Assembly: GCA_948907985.1 (NCBI GenBank)
Contig: CAQWMM010000001.1
Location: forward strand, 26,472-90,471
Source: an uncultured Bacillota bacterium
GTDB lineage: Bacteria > Bacillota > Dehalobacteriia > UBA4068 > UBA4997
Direction: 5' to 3'
DNA: 64,000 bases
The position numbers were made by a program, and so were the translations under genes. The notes beneath the pieces were generated by a model, which saw nothing but the letters and a program-made list of their open reading frames with translations, searched no databases and had not been told where the DNA came from. Below, in pieces: positions 1 to 7,917 of the stretch; positions within the stretch are counted from its first letter, which is position 1, and each line of letters opens with the position of its first letter.

Positions 1-1
1 A

Positions 2-214
2 TATCTGCGGCGGTTAATTATGGGGACGCCGGTTAAGGCCAAACCATGTAGCGAGATTAGGGAGCTTAGAGTTGAGGTACATAAGATAGGCTCAAATATC
101 AACCAGATTGCTCGCAATATCAATGCAGGACAAGGCTCGTCGGAGTTGGCGCAAAGGGCTTTGTTTTTGTTAGGTAAAGTTTATGAAATGATGTATGAAA
201 TTGCCAAACGCTGA
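2..214 (+). CDS. MobC-family relaxosome accessory protein, C-terminal part
   Basis: The frame is open from the first bases of the window through an ATG at 20, so this is the end of a gene that starts outside. The residues IGSNINQIARNIN are the conserved core of bacterial mobilisation protein MobC, which helps a relaxase nick the transfer origin of mobilisable plasmids and integrative elements. Only the last ~70 residues are present; full MobC proteins are usually about 100-130 residues. It places the left part of the window inside a mobilisable or conjugative element, in line with xis and int at 7.6-9.1 kb. The relaxase normally lies next to mobC and is expected just outside the window or has been lost. 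ATG 20 is not taken as the true start because the frame continues upstream. Confidence 0.8.
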   Translation, partial: YLRRLIMGTPVKAKPCSEIRELRVEVHKIGSNINQIARNINAGQGSSELAQRALFLLGKVYEMMYEIAKR

Positions 215-231
215 CAGGAACCTGGTTGTCA

Positions 232-268
232 TTATAATGGATATTTAAGGCTGTTTTGGCCATTATAA
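232..268 (+). terminator. possible terminator hairpin after mobC
   Basis: TTATAATGG (232-240) and CCATTATAA (260-268) are perfect inverted repeats with a 19-base loop. They lie 18 bases past the mobC stop. There is no clean T-run, so this could also be an operator. The rest of 215-476 is AT-rich and shows no gene. Confidence 0.3.
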
Positions 269-476
269 AGTCAATTGTATGTCAGCCTAAAGTTTTATGT
301 TTTATAGTGCATATTTGTACTTGAAAATTTATCAGGCATTTGAAATAATAATACACATATTGTTAGAATACCTTGATAATGCTATAGGTATGTTATATAA
401 TTAATATAGTGAAATTATAGGTAAAAACACTACTAATGTTGATTTTTCTGTTTTGAACTGAAAGTGGGTTAATTAT

Positions 477-1679
477 ATGTCTAAAAAAAATGATGATTTT
501 TTTGTTGAGAAAAAAGACTGGTCTTTTGTAAAAGATGAATTGTTTGCTTGTTATTTTAAACCTTATATTTCTAAAATCCTTCATACTCATAGACCTCTCC
601 TTTATGTTGATTGTTTTGCAGGTAAAGGAAAATTTGATGATGGAAATCCTGGCTCACCATTAATAGCATTGTATACTATTGAACAGTGTGAAACAAATAC
701 AAAGATGGCTAATACTAATATTGAAGTTGCTTTTATTGATTTGAACTATGCGAATGACTTAAAAGAAAATTTAAAGAATTATCCTTGGGTAAAAATTATT
801 GCCGGAAAGTATGAGGATAAAATTCATGATATCTTAAAAAACAAAAATGGATACAATGTGTTTCTTTACTTAGATCCGTATGGTATTAAGTCGCTTCGTT
901 GTACTCAATTTGATAAATTTGCTAATAGTAGTTTTTATTCTATTGAGTTATTAATAAATATGAATTCATTCGGCTTTATTAGAGAAGCATGTCGTGCAAT
1001 GGGTGCGTCCTTTGAGGATGATGAGCTATTTATAGATCTTATTGAATATGCTCCTTCTAAAATGGATGTTTCTGACAAATCAATAACTGAACTAAATGAG
1101 ATAGCAGGTGGTGATTATTGGCAGGATATAATTGAGCAAATGAAAAAGGGTACAATTAATGGTTATAAAGCGGAAACGCTCTTTGTAGAACAATTTTGTA
1201 GGCGAATGAGATATAGCTACAAGTATGTCCTTAATATGCCATTGAGAATAAAAAGGGGGCAGCGTCCAAAATACCGAATGATTCATGCTACCAATCATTC
1301 GTCGGGGTGTTTGCTGATGGTAGATAATATATGTAATCGATGGCAGTCTATGCAAGAAATTCAGACTAGTGGACAGATTCGATTATTTGAGGAGAACTAC
1401 GATAATCAAATAATTGACATTAATAAAATTTATCAGATGGTTATTGAACATTTTTCTAGATGTAACAACTGGATAGGTCTTTCTGAATCACTTGCGATGT
1501 TTTTTATGTTGCATGGACCAATATGTAAAACTGGTGATGTTACTAGAATATTGAAAACATTAGAACAGGATAACCGAATTGAAATTATGCGTAATCCAGC
1601 TCGCACGGAAAAAGGTCACTTATCGACCTTTATGACAGAGGATAAAGGAAAGACTATATTTGTGAGGTGGCGGTTTTGA
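477..1679 (+). CDS. tcmP: three-Cys-motif partner protein TcmP
   Basis: 400 residues. Near residues 43-60 is a Rossmann-like nucleotide or SAM-binding motif (VDCFAGKGKFDDG followed by a PGSPLIAL stretch), and at 132-136 an LDPYG motif. Both are typical of the TcmP family, which resembles class I methyltransferases and ends in a winged-helix-like region. The family is named for sitting beside a protein with a three-cysteine motif, and that is the arrangement here: the stop overlaps the next gene by 13 bases. The biochemical role is not established; its frequent place on mobile elements has suggested nucleic-acid modification or defence, which is inference. Start ATG 477 follows a weak GTGGG-like site. 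The gene is strongly AT-rich, unlike the chromosome to the right. Confidence 0.8.
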   Translation: MSKKNDDFFVEKKDWSFVKDELFACYFKPYISKILHTHRPLLYVDCFAGKGKFDDGNPGSPLIALYTIEQCETNTKMANTNIEVAFIDLNYANDLKENLKNYPWVKIIAGKYEDKIHDILKNKNGYNVFLYLDPYGIKSLRCTQFDKFANSSFYSIELLINMNSFGFIREACRAMGASFEDDELFIDLIEYAPSKMDVSDKSITELNEIAGGDYWQDIIEQMKKGTINGYKAETLFVEQFCRRMRYSYKYVLNMPLRIKRGQRPKYRMIHATNHSSGCLLMVDNICNRWQSMQEIQTSGQIRLFEENYDNQIIDINKIYQMVIEHFSRCNNWIGLSESLAMFFMLHGPICKTGDVTRILKTLEQDNRIEIMRNPARTEKGHLSTFMTEDKGKTIFVRWRF

Positions 1680-2446
1680 AAGTAAAAAAATATATAATTC
1701 GTAAAACAATGCTTTATAAAACAAAGGTTGAATATGGTGATTATACGATGAATCATGTTCTCGGCTGTGCTCATGGATGTAAGTTTCCTTGCTATGCTTT
1801 CTTAATAAAGAAACGTTTCAAAATTATACCAACATATGAAAATTGGTGCCAACCTGCTCTTGTTAAAAATACACTTGAGCTATTGGACAAGGAATTGCCA
1901 AGACTTAAAGATAGAATAAAGACTGTATATCTTTGTTTTACGACAGATCCATTTATGTATATGTACGAAGATATTAGTGATATGAGTCTTGACGCAATCA
2001 AAAAAATAAACACTTATGGAATACCTTGTTCAGTACTTACTAAAGGTATTCTTCCGATTAAACTAGCTGAGTATTCAAGAAAAAACGAGTATGGCATAAC
2101 GCTTGTTTCTCTTAGTGAGAAATATCGTCAAGAAATGGAACCTGGAACAGCACCTTATAATCAGCGAATTGCGGCACTTAGGCTTTTACACGATGCTGGA
2201 TGTAAAACATGGGTAAGCATAGAACCGTATCCAACTCCTAATATTATAAAACAGGATTTAAATGAAATCCTTGAGGCAATTGATTTTGTTGATAAAATTA
2301 TTTTTGGTCGTACAAATTATAGTAAAAAGGTTATTGAATATTCTGAACAGAAAAATTTTTATAATAATTGTGCAGCATTGATACAGGATTATTGTAAAAA
2401 TCATAACAAGCAGTGCTATATTAAGAACGGAACAATAATTAAATAA
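1667..2446 (+). CDS. radical-SAM-like protein with CX3CX3C motif, TcmP partner
   Basis: 259 residues from a GTG start at 1667, overlapping tcmP by 13 bases, so the two are translated as a unit; ATG 1709 (M15) is a possible alternative. Residues 33-44 read GCAHGCKFPCYA: cysteines 34, 38 and 42 are spaced CX3CX3C, whereas the usual radical-SAM cluster motif is CX3CX2C. The surroundings (CFTTDPF, SVLTKG, WVSIEPYPTP) match the spore-photoproduct-lyase-like/Rv2578c group of radical SAM proteins, in which a 4Fe-4S cluster cleaves SAM to a radical. The substrate is unknown. The extra residue in the motif may be a family trait of TcmP-associated proteins. Sure about a cysteine-motif partner; less sure that it is an active radical enzyme. 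Confidence 0.7.
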   Translation: MAVLKVKKYIIRKTMLYKTKVEYGDYTMNHVLGCAHGCKFPCYAFLIKKRFKIIPTYENWCQPALVKNTLELLDKELPRLKDRIKTVYLCFTTDPFMYMYEDISDMSLDAIKKINTYGIPCSVLTKGILPIKLAEYSRKNEYGITLVSLSEKYRQEMEPGTAPYNQRIAALRLLHDAGCKTWVSIEPYPTPNIIKQDLNEILEAIDFVDKIIFGRTNYSKKVIEYSEQKNFYNNCAALIQDYCKNHNKQCYIKNGTIIK

Positions 2447-2897
2447 ATATTCTTGAAAAGAGAATGTGACAGATAATTTAAAAATTAATGTAACAAATTT
2501 ATTGGCTAATTTGTATAGTTCAATTAGTTAGTAAGCTATATATGATTTTGTGAATGTATTTTTATGTAATTGTTACAATTAAAGAGAGTTTACAGATTGC
2601 GTTTATAATCTGTGGAGAAGTATGGTGATGTTGTTCAACATTCTTTCTGGGTAAATTGTATTTGTGATGATTATGAAAAACATTTTTTTGTCAAATACAA
2701 GTATATAAACAGTCGAAAGACAGTTTTCTTAGAGAAAACAATGAATGTGAGGATGTTGTTTTTATAAAACAATAAGCAATCAATATAACAAAATCTTGTT
2801 TATGTAAAAAATAGCATTGCATCAATTTTGGATTCAGTAATATAAAATAATGAAGAAAATAGGAAATGCAACTAGAAAATATAGAGGAGAAAATAGT
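2447..2897 (+). promoter_or_regulatory. 450-base AT-rich gap with promoter for the endonuclease gene
   Basis: No gene is seen. A promoter-like pair TTGCAT (2817-2822), 18 bases, TATAAA (2841-2846) lies about 50 bases before the start at 2898. A small inverted repeat CAGATT/AATCTG occurs near 2593-2612. The remainder is unstructured AT-rich sequence. Confidence 0.4.
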
Positions 2898-4952
2898 ATG
2901 GTTACATATAGAATTCATGGTGATAATATTGTTGAGTGCGAGCGAATAGCAAGTATAATTATAAATACACTTAAGCCAGAAATACTTAGTTCGTATTTAA
3001 TTTCGCCATCCACTGTAACTTGGGAATTACATACAGTATTTGCTGATGTCAGTGTTAATTGGCAATTAGAATTATTACCAGGATTTAATAAAAACACAAA
3101 AAAACGCTGGGCGGAAAATATTTTTGATTCACTCAAAGATGCCGGCGGTTTCTTTGATGAAACACCTGATGCTATTATTTCTGTTGTTGATAATAATGGA
3201 AATGAACAGATCTTACTAGGTGTTGAATTTTGTTCTGCTTTACAAGCTGGTAATCAGGCGTGGCAAAGAAGTGCACGTGCATTTTCAACTGGACGTACCG
3301 GTTGTCCGTATTTATATATAGTTGATTTTGTTAAATATGAACTTGATAATAAAACTAGAGCAAGAAAAAATCTTCGTTTTCCTAATGCGGCGGTTCCTTA
3401 TAGCTATATAAATTATTCAAAAAAAACAGGAAATTTTGTTGCTCAGTTGTATATTAAGTCTGAAGAGTTTGATAAATACATGGACTCTTCACTTGTTGAT
3501 TTTGATGAATCAAATTTTGGTAGCCAAGAACTAGGCGTTTATGTAGTAAAACTTATGTTGGGTATGGATACAACCGTAGAGAAACTAGCAATACTTAAAA
3601 AAAGTATGAATGTTGTCCAGTTTCTTGCAGATCATTCAGATAATAATAAAAATTTTACATCGAATGAATGGCAAGAAATTCATAGATTACTTGAAGAAGA
3701 TATAGTAGATTATGCTGTTGAAAAAAATCGTTTCGGTTTTCATAAAACAATTGCTGCAAAAAGTCATCATGGAGCATCTGCTGATATAGTACAGATCAGT
3801 GATAAACTCGGTATTGGTCTTGCGTCAAAGGACTTGCCGTTTGGTATTATTGCCTCTAATAGACGTGGTTTATTTGCTAATAAAATATCTGAATTGTATC
3901 CCAATGTTGATGTTGCTATAATTAAACAAATTGCCCAAAATGATAAACATTTAATAATAGCAATAATTAAAGGGTTTAAACCTCGTGGTGATGATAATCG
4001 ACCAGATAGAGGTTTGCTTCCGTTTGCTTCAATGTTATCATCTTCTGATGTTGATGTCTTGACATATATTTACGGTCCTATGCTTGAACATAATCTATTG
4101 TTATTAGATCATGATCCTTTTAGTCTTGCTAATAAAAATGGATTTTGGCGTTCAATTCTCTCACTGAGCAACTTTATCATATTGGATGCACCTGTTATTG
4201 CAAAATCGAAATACGATGTGGAACGAATTTATGAAACAAGTACTATAAAAAAATATTTTATGAATAATGGTGTAGGAAATATAATTAGTCCAAGGCAGGC
4301 GTTTCCATGTATTCCTATGAATTTCGGAGAAGATGATGTTGATACGGGCATACATTACCTTTTTAGACATATCTTAGGAAAGTATTGCTTTGAAGGTATG
4401 TGTAATCCTCCCGGAGGTGATTGGAGCGGATTTTCTGTGCTTGATGGACCATATGAAAATAGATGGCTATCTCTTCCAAGGGTAAGTGATGCTATTAGCG
4501 GCAAGCGTCCAGATCATATTTTGGAATTATTTGGTGTTTTTGAGAAGCCGCTTTTGCTTTCTGTTGAATCAAAAGAAAAATCATATGAACTTGAAAATGA
4601 TGTTGGAACCAAATTAGTTTTATATATTAAACGACTTATGGAATATATACCAAGCGCAAAAAGAAAAATTGTCCCATATGTTGAAGAATGGAAATGGGGA
4701 GATGTAAAAGTTAATTTTGATAGATTCGAAACAATGTCTGCAGCAGCCTATTTAAGTAAATATGCTGAACCAGCATCATATGTATTTAAAAAAAATTGCG
4801 AGATATTGTTTGTGATGAATCCAATAATAAACAATACAAAAATTGGATGGGAAATTGAAATCATCCCATCCTCTTATAGAAGTAAAATACTAAAAGAATT
4901 TATTTTAGACACGTATAGTACTACAGGTAATAAACAATTCTGGTTTAAATAA
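2898..4952 (+). CDS. putative restriction endonuclease with two PD-(D/E)XK-like motifs
   Basis: 684 residues from ATG 2898, chosen over the upstream ATG 2850 because GAGGAG (2885-2890) sits 7 bases before it. I do not recognise the exact family. Two nuclease-like motifs are visible: PD (90-91) followed by GVEF with Glu110, and a clearer RPD (537-539) followed by ESK (557-559), which fits the PD-(D/E)XK catalytic core. The gene converges with a DNA methyltransferase, with one base between the two stops, and a second methyltransferase lies beyond. This is the layout of a type II or type IIS restriction system, where asymmetric sites need two methylases. Assignment as the endonuclease is inference from motif and context; a DNA-repair or other defence nuclease remains possible. 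AT-rich, acquired. Confidence 0.6.
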   Translation: MVTYRIHGDNIVECERIASIIINTLKPEILSSYLISPSTVTWELHTVFADVSVNWQLELLPGFNKNTKKRWAENIFDSLKDAGGFFDETPDAIISVVDNNGNEQILLGVEFCSALQAGNQAWQRSARAFSTGRTGCPYLYIVDFVKYELDNKTRARKNLRFPNAAVPYSYINYSKKTGNFVAQLYIKSEEFDKYMDSSLVDFDESNFGSQELGVYVVKLMLGMDTTVEKLAILKKSMNVVQFLADHSDNNKNFTSNEWQEIHRLLEEDIVDYAVEKNRFGFHKTIAAKSHHGASADIVQISDKLGIGLASKDLPFGIIASNRRGLFANKISELYPNVDVAIIKQIAQNDKHLIIAIIKGFKPRGDDNRPDRGLLPFASMLSSSDVDVLTYIYGPMLEHNLLLLDHDPFSLANKNGFWRSILSLSNFIILDAPVIAKSKYDVERIYETSTIKKYFMNNGVGNIISPRQAFPCIPMNFGEDDVDTGIHYLFRHILGKYCFEGMCNPPGGDWSGFSVLDGPYENRWLSLPRVSDAISGKRPDHILELFGVFEKPLLLSVESKEKSYELENDVGTKLVLYIKRLMEYIPSAKRKIVPYVEEWKWGDVKVNFDRFETMSAAAYLSKYAEPASYVFKKNCEILFVMNPIINNTKIGWEIEIIPSSYRSKILKEFILDTYSTTGNKQFWFK

Positions 4953-4953
4953 A

Positions 4954-5754
4954 TTAATAATTTAGATAAAGAGATTCGAACACATTCTCGGTTTCTTTAT
5001 TTATTACTTTTTTGAATGTAGAATTTCCTGATGGAATTAATTCGTGCCTTTTGTAAAGTTCTTTTGGCAAATCTATAGTGTAATTTTCATTTCCTCGCAT
5101 ACCATCAAATGAAAGTAAATATTTAATGTTACGTCTGTTTAAATCTGCAAGATATTCAAAAAATTTGTCATAGTTAATTGCACCAAAGTATCTCCCTTTA
5201 GTATGAAAATATGGAGGATCTAAATACACAATATCACCAGCCTTAGCTGTTGCTGTTGTTATTGTATAATCATCTGCAAAAAAAGTGGTTCCTTGAATAC
5301 GAGATGACCAGTCGAGAATTATTTTTTTAAGACTATCAGGTTTTATTCCTGGACGAGAATAGTGCAATGAATTATTGAATTCACCTTTATCGTTAAATCG
5401 AATAAGCCCATTAACACATGTACGTGATAAAAATAGAAGATCATGTGGAGATTTTTCTGCATTAAAGTTATCTCTAATAGAATAATATGCAGTGTGTCCT
5501 TCCTTTTGCAGGCGATTCCAACGATTTGCATAACCATCAGCAAGTTTATGAGGATTATCTCGTATCTCTGTCCATAAATCAATTAATGGTTTACAAATAT
5601 CACCACATATACTTTTGGTTGGTTTAATTGTATATAAAATTGAGCCGCCACCTATGAATGGCTCATAGTAAGTATTAAAAATATTAGGGAAATATGATTT
5701 TATTTTAGCGGATTGGATGCGTTTGCTTCCGCTCCATTTAATTACAGGTTTCAT
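4954..5754 (-). CDS. D12-class (Dam-like) DNA adenine N6-methyltransferase
   Basis: 266 residues, the usual length for the Dam/D12 class. Seen in order: KWSGSKR at 6-12 (motif X), YEPFIGGGS near 30 (SAM-binding motif I) and DPPYF near 180 (catalytic motif IV). It transfers a methyl group from SAM to adenine N6 in a specific DNA sequence and would protect host DNA from the convergent endonuclease. Its start overlaps the end of the preceding methyltransferase by 17 bases, and a GAGGAG lies within that gene, so the two are co-translated. A solitary Dam-like role is possible, but the paired second methylase and facing nuclease argue for restriction-modification. Confidence 0.85.
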   Translation of the reverse strand: MKPVIKWSGSKRIQSAKIKSYFPNIFNTYYEPFIGGGSILYTIKPTKSICGDICKPLIDLWTEIRDNPHKLADGYANRWNRLQKEGHTAYYSIRDNFNAEKSPHDLLFLSRTCVNGLIRFNDKGEFNNSLHYSRPGIKPDSLKKIILDWSSRIQGTTFFADDYTITTATAKAGDIVYLDPPYFHTKGRYFGAINYDKFFEYLADLNRRNIKYLLSFDGMRGNENYTIDLPKELYKRHELIPSGNSTFKKVINKETENVFESLYLNY

Positions 5755-6631
5755 CTTGATTAATATTCTCCTCGTTAATCTGTAATATATTTATTTGCTC
5801 ATCTTCTTTTTCTGTATGTGCCAATCTTTCTTCAGAAATTCTGCAGTATTCAATTTCAGTTTCAAAGCCAATATAGTGGCGTCCTGTTATTTTAGCAGCA
5901 ACACATTCGCTACCTGCTCCAGAAAAAGGAGTAAGCATTATTTCGCCTGGTTTTGAAGATAACTTAATCATTCTAGTAAGAACTTTAATGGGCTTTTGCG
6001 TTGGGTGCTTACCATACTTAAGTTCTTCCGGCCTTTTGTTATTTGATAAATCCCAAACAGTTCGCATTTGTTTGCCGACAACTTTTAATCCATCTTCCGG
6101 GAACTCTCCATTTTTTGAATATTCATAATTAAAAAAATAATTTCTTTTTTTGCCTCCAGAATGAACCCATAGAATAGTTTCATGGCTTGCTGTAAGTCGC
6201 CGCCTTGACAAATTGGGAAATGCATTTTTTTTGTACCAAATAACCTCGTTAATTATTTCAATACCAAGTATTTGACAAACAAAATTGATTATTCCGATGT
6301 TGTGATATGTTCCAAAAATCCACATTGAGCCGGTAGGTTTGAGAATCCTTTTTGCTTCAGAAAGCCATGCTATTGAAAACTTCATATATTCGTCTAAAGA
6401 CATATTATCCCAGTTTTCACTCGTAATATTCCAATTGCCACCCATACCGGGTAGAGAAACACTATTATCCCATTTCCAGTTACCATTTTTAGAAAGATTA
6501 TAGGGAGGGTCTGCAATAATAATGTCAACACAATTGTCCATAAGTCCTTTCATTCCCTCAATACAATTCAAATTAGAAATATAATCTGAACGAATCTCAA
6601 TATTTAATAGTGATTTTTTGCTTTTATTCAT
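5738..6631 (-). CDS. beta-class DNA methyltransferase (N6-adenine or N4-cytosine)
   Basis: 297 residues from ATG 6631, preferred over an upstream frame extension to 6667 because AAGGAG lies 7 bases before 6631. Motif IV comes first (ADPPYN, near residue 42) and the SAM-binding part last (GKHPTQKP, then PFSGAGSECVA), the order of beta-class enzymes. Together with the Dam-like gene downstream it gives two methylases, as in type IIS systems that modify the two strands of an asymmetric site separately. DPPY is used by both N6A and N4C enzymes of this class, so the target base cannot be told. The HTH gene upstream ends 8 bases inside this gene, which indicates a single leftward transcript HTH-methylase-Dam. 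Confidence 0.85.
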   Translation of the reverse strand: MNKSKKSLLNIEIRSDYISNLNCIEGMKGLMDNCVDIIIADPPYNLSKNGNWKWDNSVSLPGMGGNWNITSENWDNMSLDEYMKFSIAWLSEAKRILKPTGSMWIFGTYHNIGIINFVCQILGIEIINEVIWYKKNAFPNLSRRRLTASHETILWVHSGGKKRNYFFNYEYSKNGEFPEDGLKVVGKQMRTVWDLSNNKRPEELKYGKHPTQKPIKVLTRMIKLSSKPGEIMLTPFSGAGSECVAAKITGRHYIGFETEIEYCRISEERLAHTEKEDEQINILQINEENINQDETCN

Positions 6632-6848
6632 TAAAGGTCTCCTTATACTCGCTAACATATTCAACAATGTTTCCTACATCAGTGTTGAGTATTTCACAAA
6701 TTTTTATAAGAACATTTAAAGAAACTTTTTCATCACGATTTAGTTTAGTCATAGTGTTAGGTGATATTCCTGTAGCTTTTCTCAATTCGGCCTTGCTCAT
6801 TTTCTTATCAATGAGTAATTTTCACAGTTTGGTATATGATACTGCCAT
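6624..6848 (-). pseudogene. XRE/Cro-type regulator interrupted by a TGA codon
   Basis: Translation from ATG 6848 gives a short family regulator of 74 residues (MAVSYTKL, then KLLIDKKMSKAELRK, GISPNTMTKL, and a C-terminal VLIKICEILNTDVGNIVEY). Codon 9 (6822-6824) is TGA, where relatives usually have tryptophan. TGA is used as a normal stop elsewhere in the window, so this is a nonsense change or a sequencing error. An internal ATG at 6800 could still give a 58-residue protein with most of the HTH. The end overlaps the methyltransferase start by 8 bases. Such small HTH proteins act as controller proteins timing restriction-modification genes; that role is inferred. Confidence 0.65.
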
Positions 6849-6892
6849 TTTGAACTTCCTGTTAATTTGAACTTCCTGTTAAATTGATAATT

Positions 6893-6931
6893 ATTATATC
6901 ATACATTATATTATTTCACAAGTTTTTGTGA
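6893..6931 (-). promoter_or_regulatory. promoter and operator of the HTH-methyltransferase operon
   Basis: On the minus strand, -35 TTGTGA (6916-6921) and -10 TATAAT (6893-6898) are 17 bases apart. The -35 is one arm of the inverted repeat TCACAA-GTTT-TTGTGA (6916-6931), a likely operator for the HTH protein. Between promoter and gene, TGAACTTCCTGTTAA occurs twice in tandem (6851 and 6868), duplicating the ribosome-binding sequence. Confidence 0.65.
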
Positions 6932-7090
6932 GAAATATAATTTAAACTGTTTCTATATTTTTTGTTACATTAAAGTAAATTTTTAATTATAAAGAAAAAT
7001 AGTAAAAGTGGAATATAATGAAATGGACATTTATTCAAGACTGCCTGACATTATTAATCAAATTTATACAATAAAAAGTGTCTAAAGAAT

Positions 7091-7127
7091 CAGATAGGCG
7101 ATTAAAAAACTGTCTATCTGAATTTTT
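7091..7127 (+). terminator. terminator-like hairpin
   Basis: CAGATAG (7091-7097) and CTATCTG (7114-7120) form a 7-bp stem followed by AATTTTT. It lies in the 770-base gap 6849-7617, with no convincing gene on either side. Confidence 0.35.
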
Positions 7128-7150
7128 ATGTTAATCTATTTTCAAAATAT

Positions 7151-7350
7151 GGGTATTCACTTACCCGGTATTCGGGAGGGGGATTAGGGGGGGAAATATC
7201 TAAGAACATTTCCAAAATCTGTTAGCCAGAACCTATATATCTGAGATGGGATATAGAGTGGACGAATTATTTTGAAAAAAAATCAAAAAATTTTCAGAAA
7301 AATGTTATCCACTAGCCTAATATCCGGGAGGGGGTATAGGGAGGATATAG
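7151..7350 (+). repeat. duplicated G-rich motif in the xis leader
   Basis: CGGGAGGGGG followed by ATTAGGGGGGG (7173-7193) and CGGGAGGGGG followed by TATAGGGAGG (7325-7344) are near-identical, 150 bases apart. The first has enough G-runs to form a G-quadruplex. Between them lies AT-rich sequence. Bases 7351-7600, up to the xis ribosome site, contain no gene I can support, though short frames are open on the minus strand. Confidence 0.5.
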
Positions 7351-7617
7351 AGATTTTTAGATAGCTCCTCTAATGTTCTTTGAAAGCTGAATAACCGTTT
7401 CGAAGTGATACTCCTTCTTGGAGCAGGCCATGATTCTGCATAAATAAAGCAAAAAATGTGTGGGCAGATGAGCTAGCCGGAGGAAGAAAACGCCGCTGAA
7501 ATAATTTGAGGTAGGAACTGATTCGAAGTAGAACGGCAAAAACATAGGCAAATAAACTGACTTTCGGCATCGTTGAATTAAAATTTAAAAGAAAAGAATG
7601 AAAAGGAGTGTGATAAA

Positions 7618-7821
7618 ATGTTTGAAAAATATCCAGACGTAATTTCCGTACCGGAGCTGTGCAAAATGTTGGGTGGTATCAGTAAAAAGCTGGCCTATAA
7701 AATGCTGGCTAACGGTGAGATATTCAGCGTCAAGGTTGGCCGCTCATATAAAATACCCAAGGTAAGCGTTATCGCCTATCTAACAGGGAATGTGCTGTCT
7801 GACAAAAATAAGACTGCTTAA
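7618..7821 (+). CDS. xis: excisionase (helix-turn-helix, MerR-like fold)
   Basis: 67 residues, the typical size of Tn916-type Xis. The pattern is that of the excisionase-family DNA-binding domain: an N-terminal VPELCKMLG helix, then AYKMLANGEI, KVGRSYKIPK and a final helix. Such proteins bend DNA at the element ends and steer the integrase toward excision. AAGGAG stands 8 bases before the ATG. The gene is immediately upstream of the integrase (96 bases between) and in the same direction, the standard xis-int order. It is closer to the chromosome in GC content than the restriction genes, so the element looks composite. Confidence 0.8.
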   Translation: MFEKYPDVISVPELCKMLGGISKKLAYKMLANGEIFSVKVGRSYKIPKVSVIAYLTGNVLSDKNKTA

Positions 7822-7917
7822 CAGGTTTTATCGCAATAAAGCTAGCTTTTCTGCGTCGGTTGTGATATGTTTTGGTTGTCAGCAGCAGGCAAATTTTAAA
7901 GATTGGAGGAAAGAACA

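Noticed and set aside
7357..7570. Two overlapping minus-strand short frames upstream of xis
   Set aside because: Two frames over the same bases cannot both be trusted, no ribosome site is seen, and the region looks regulatory.
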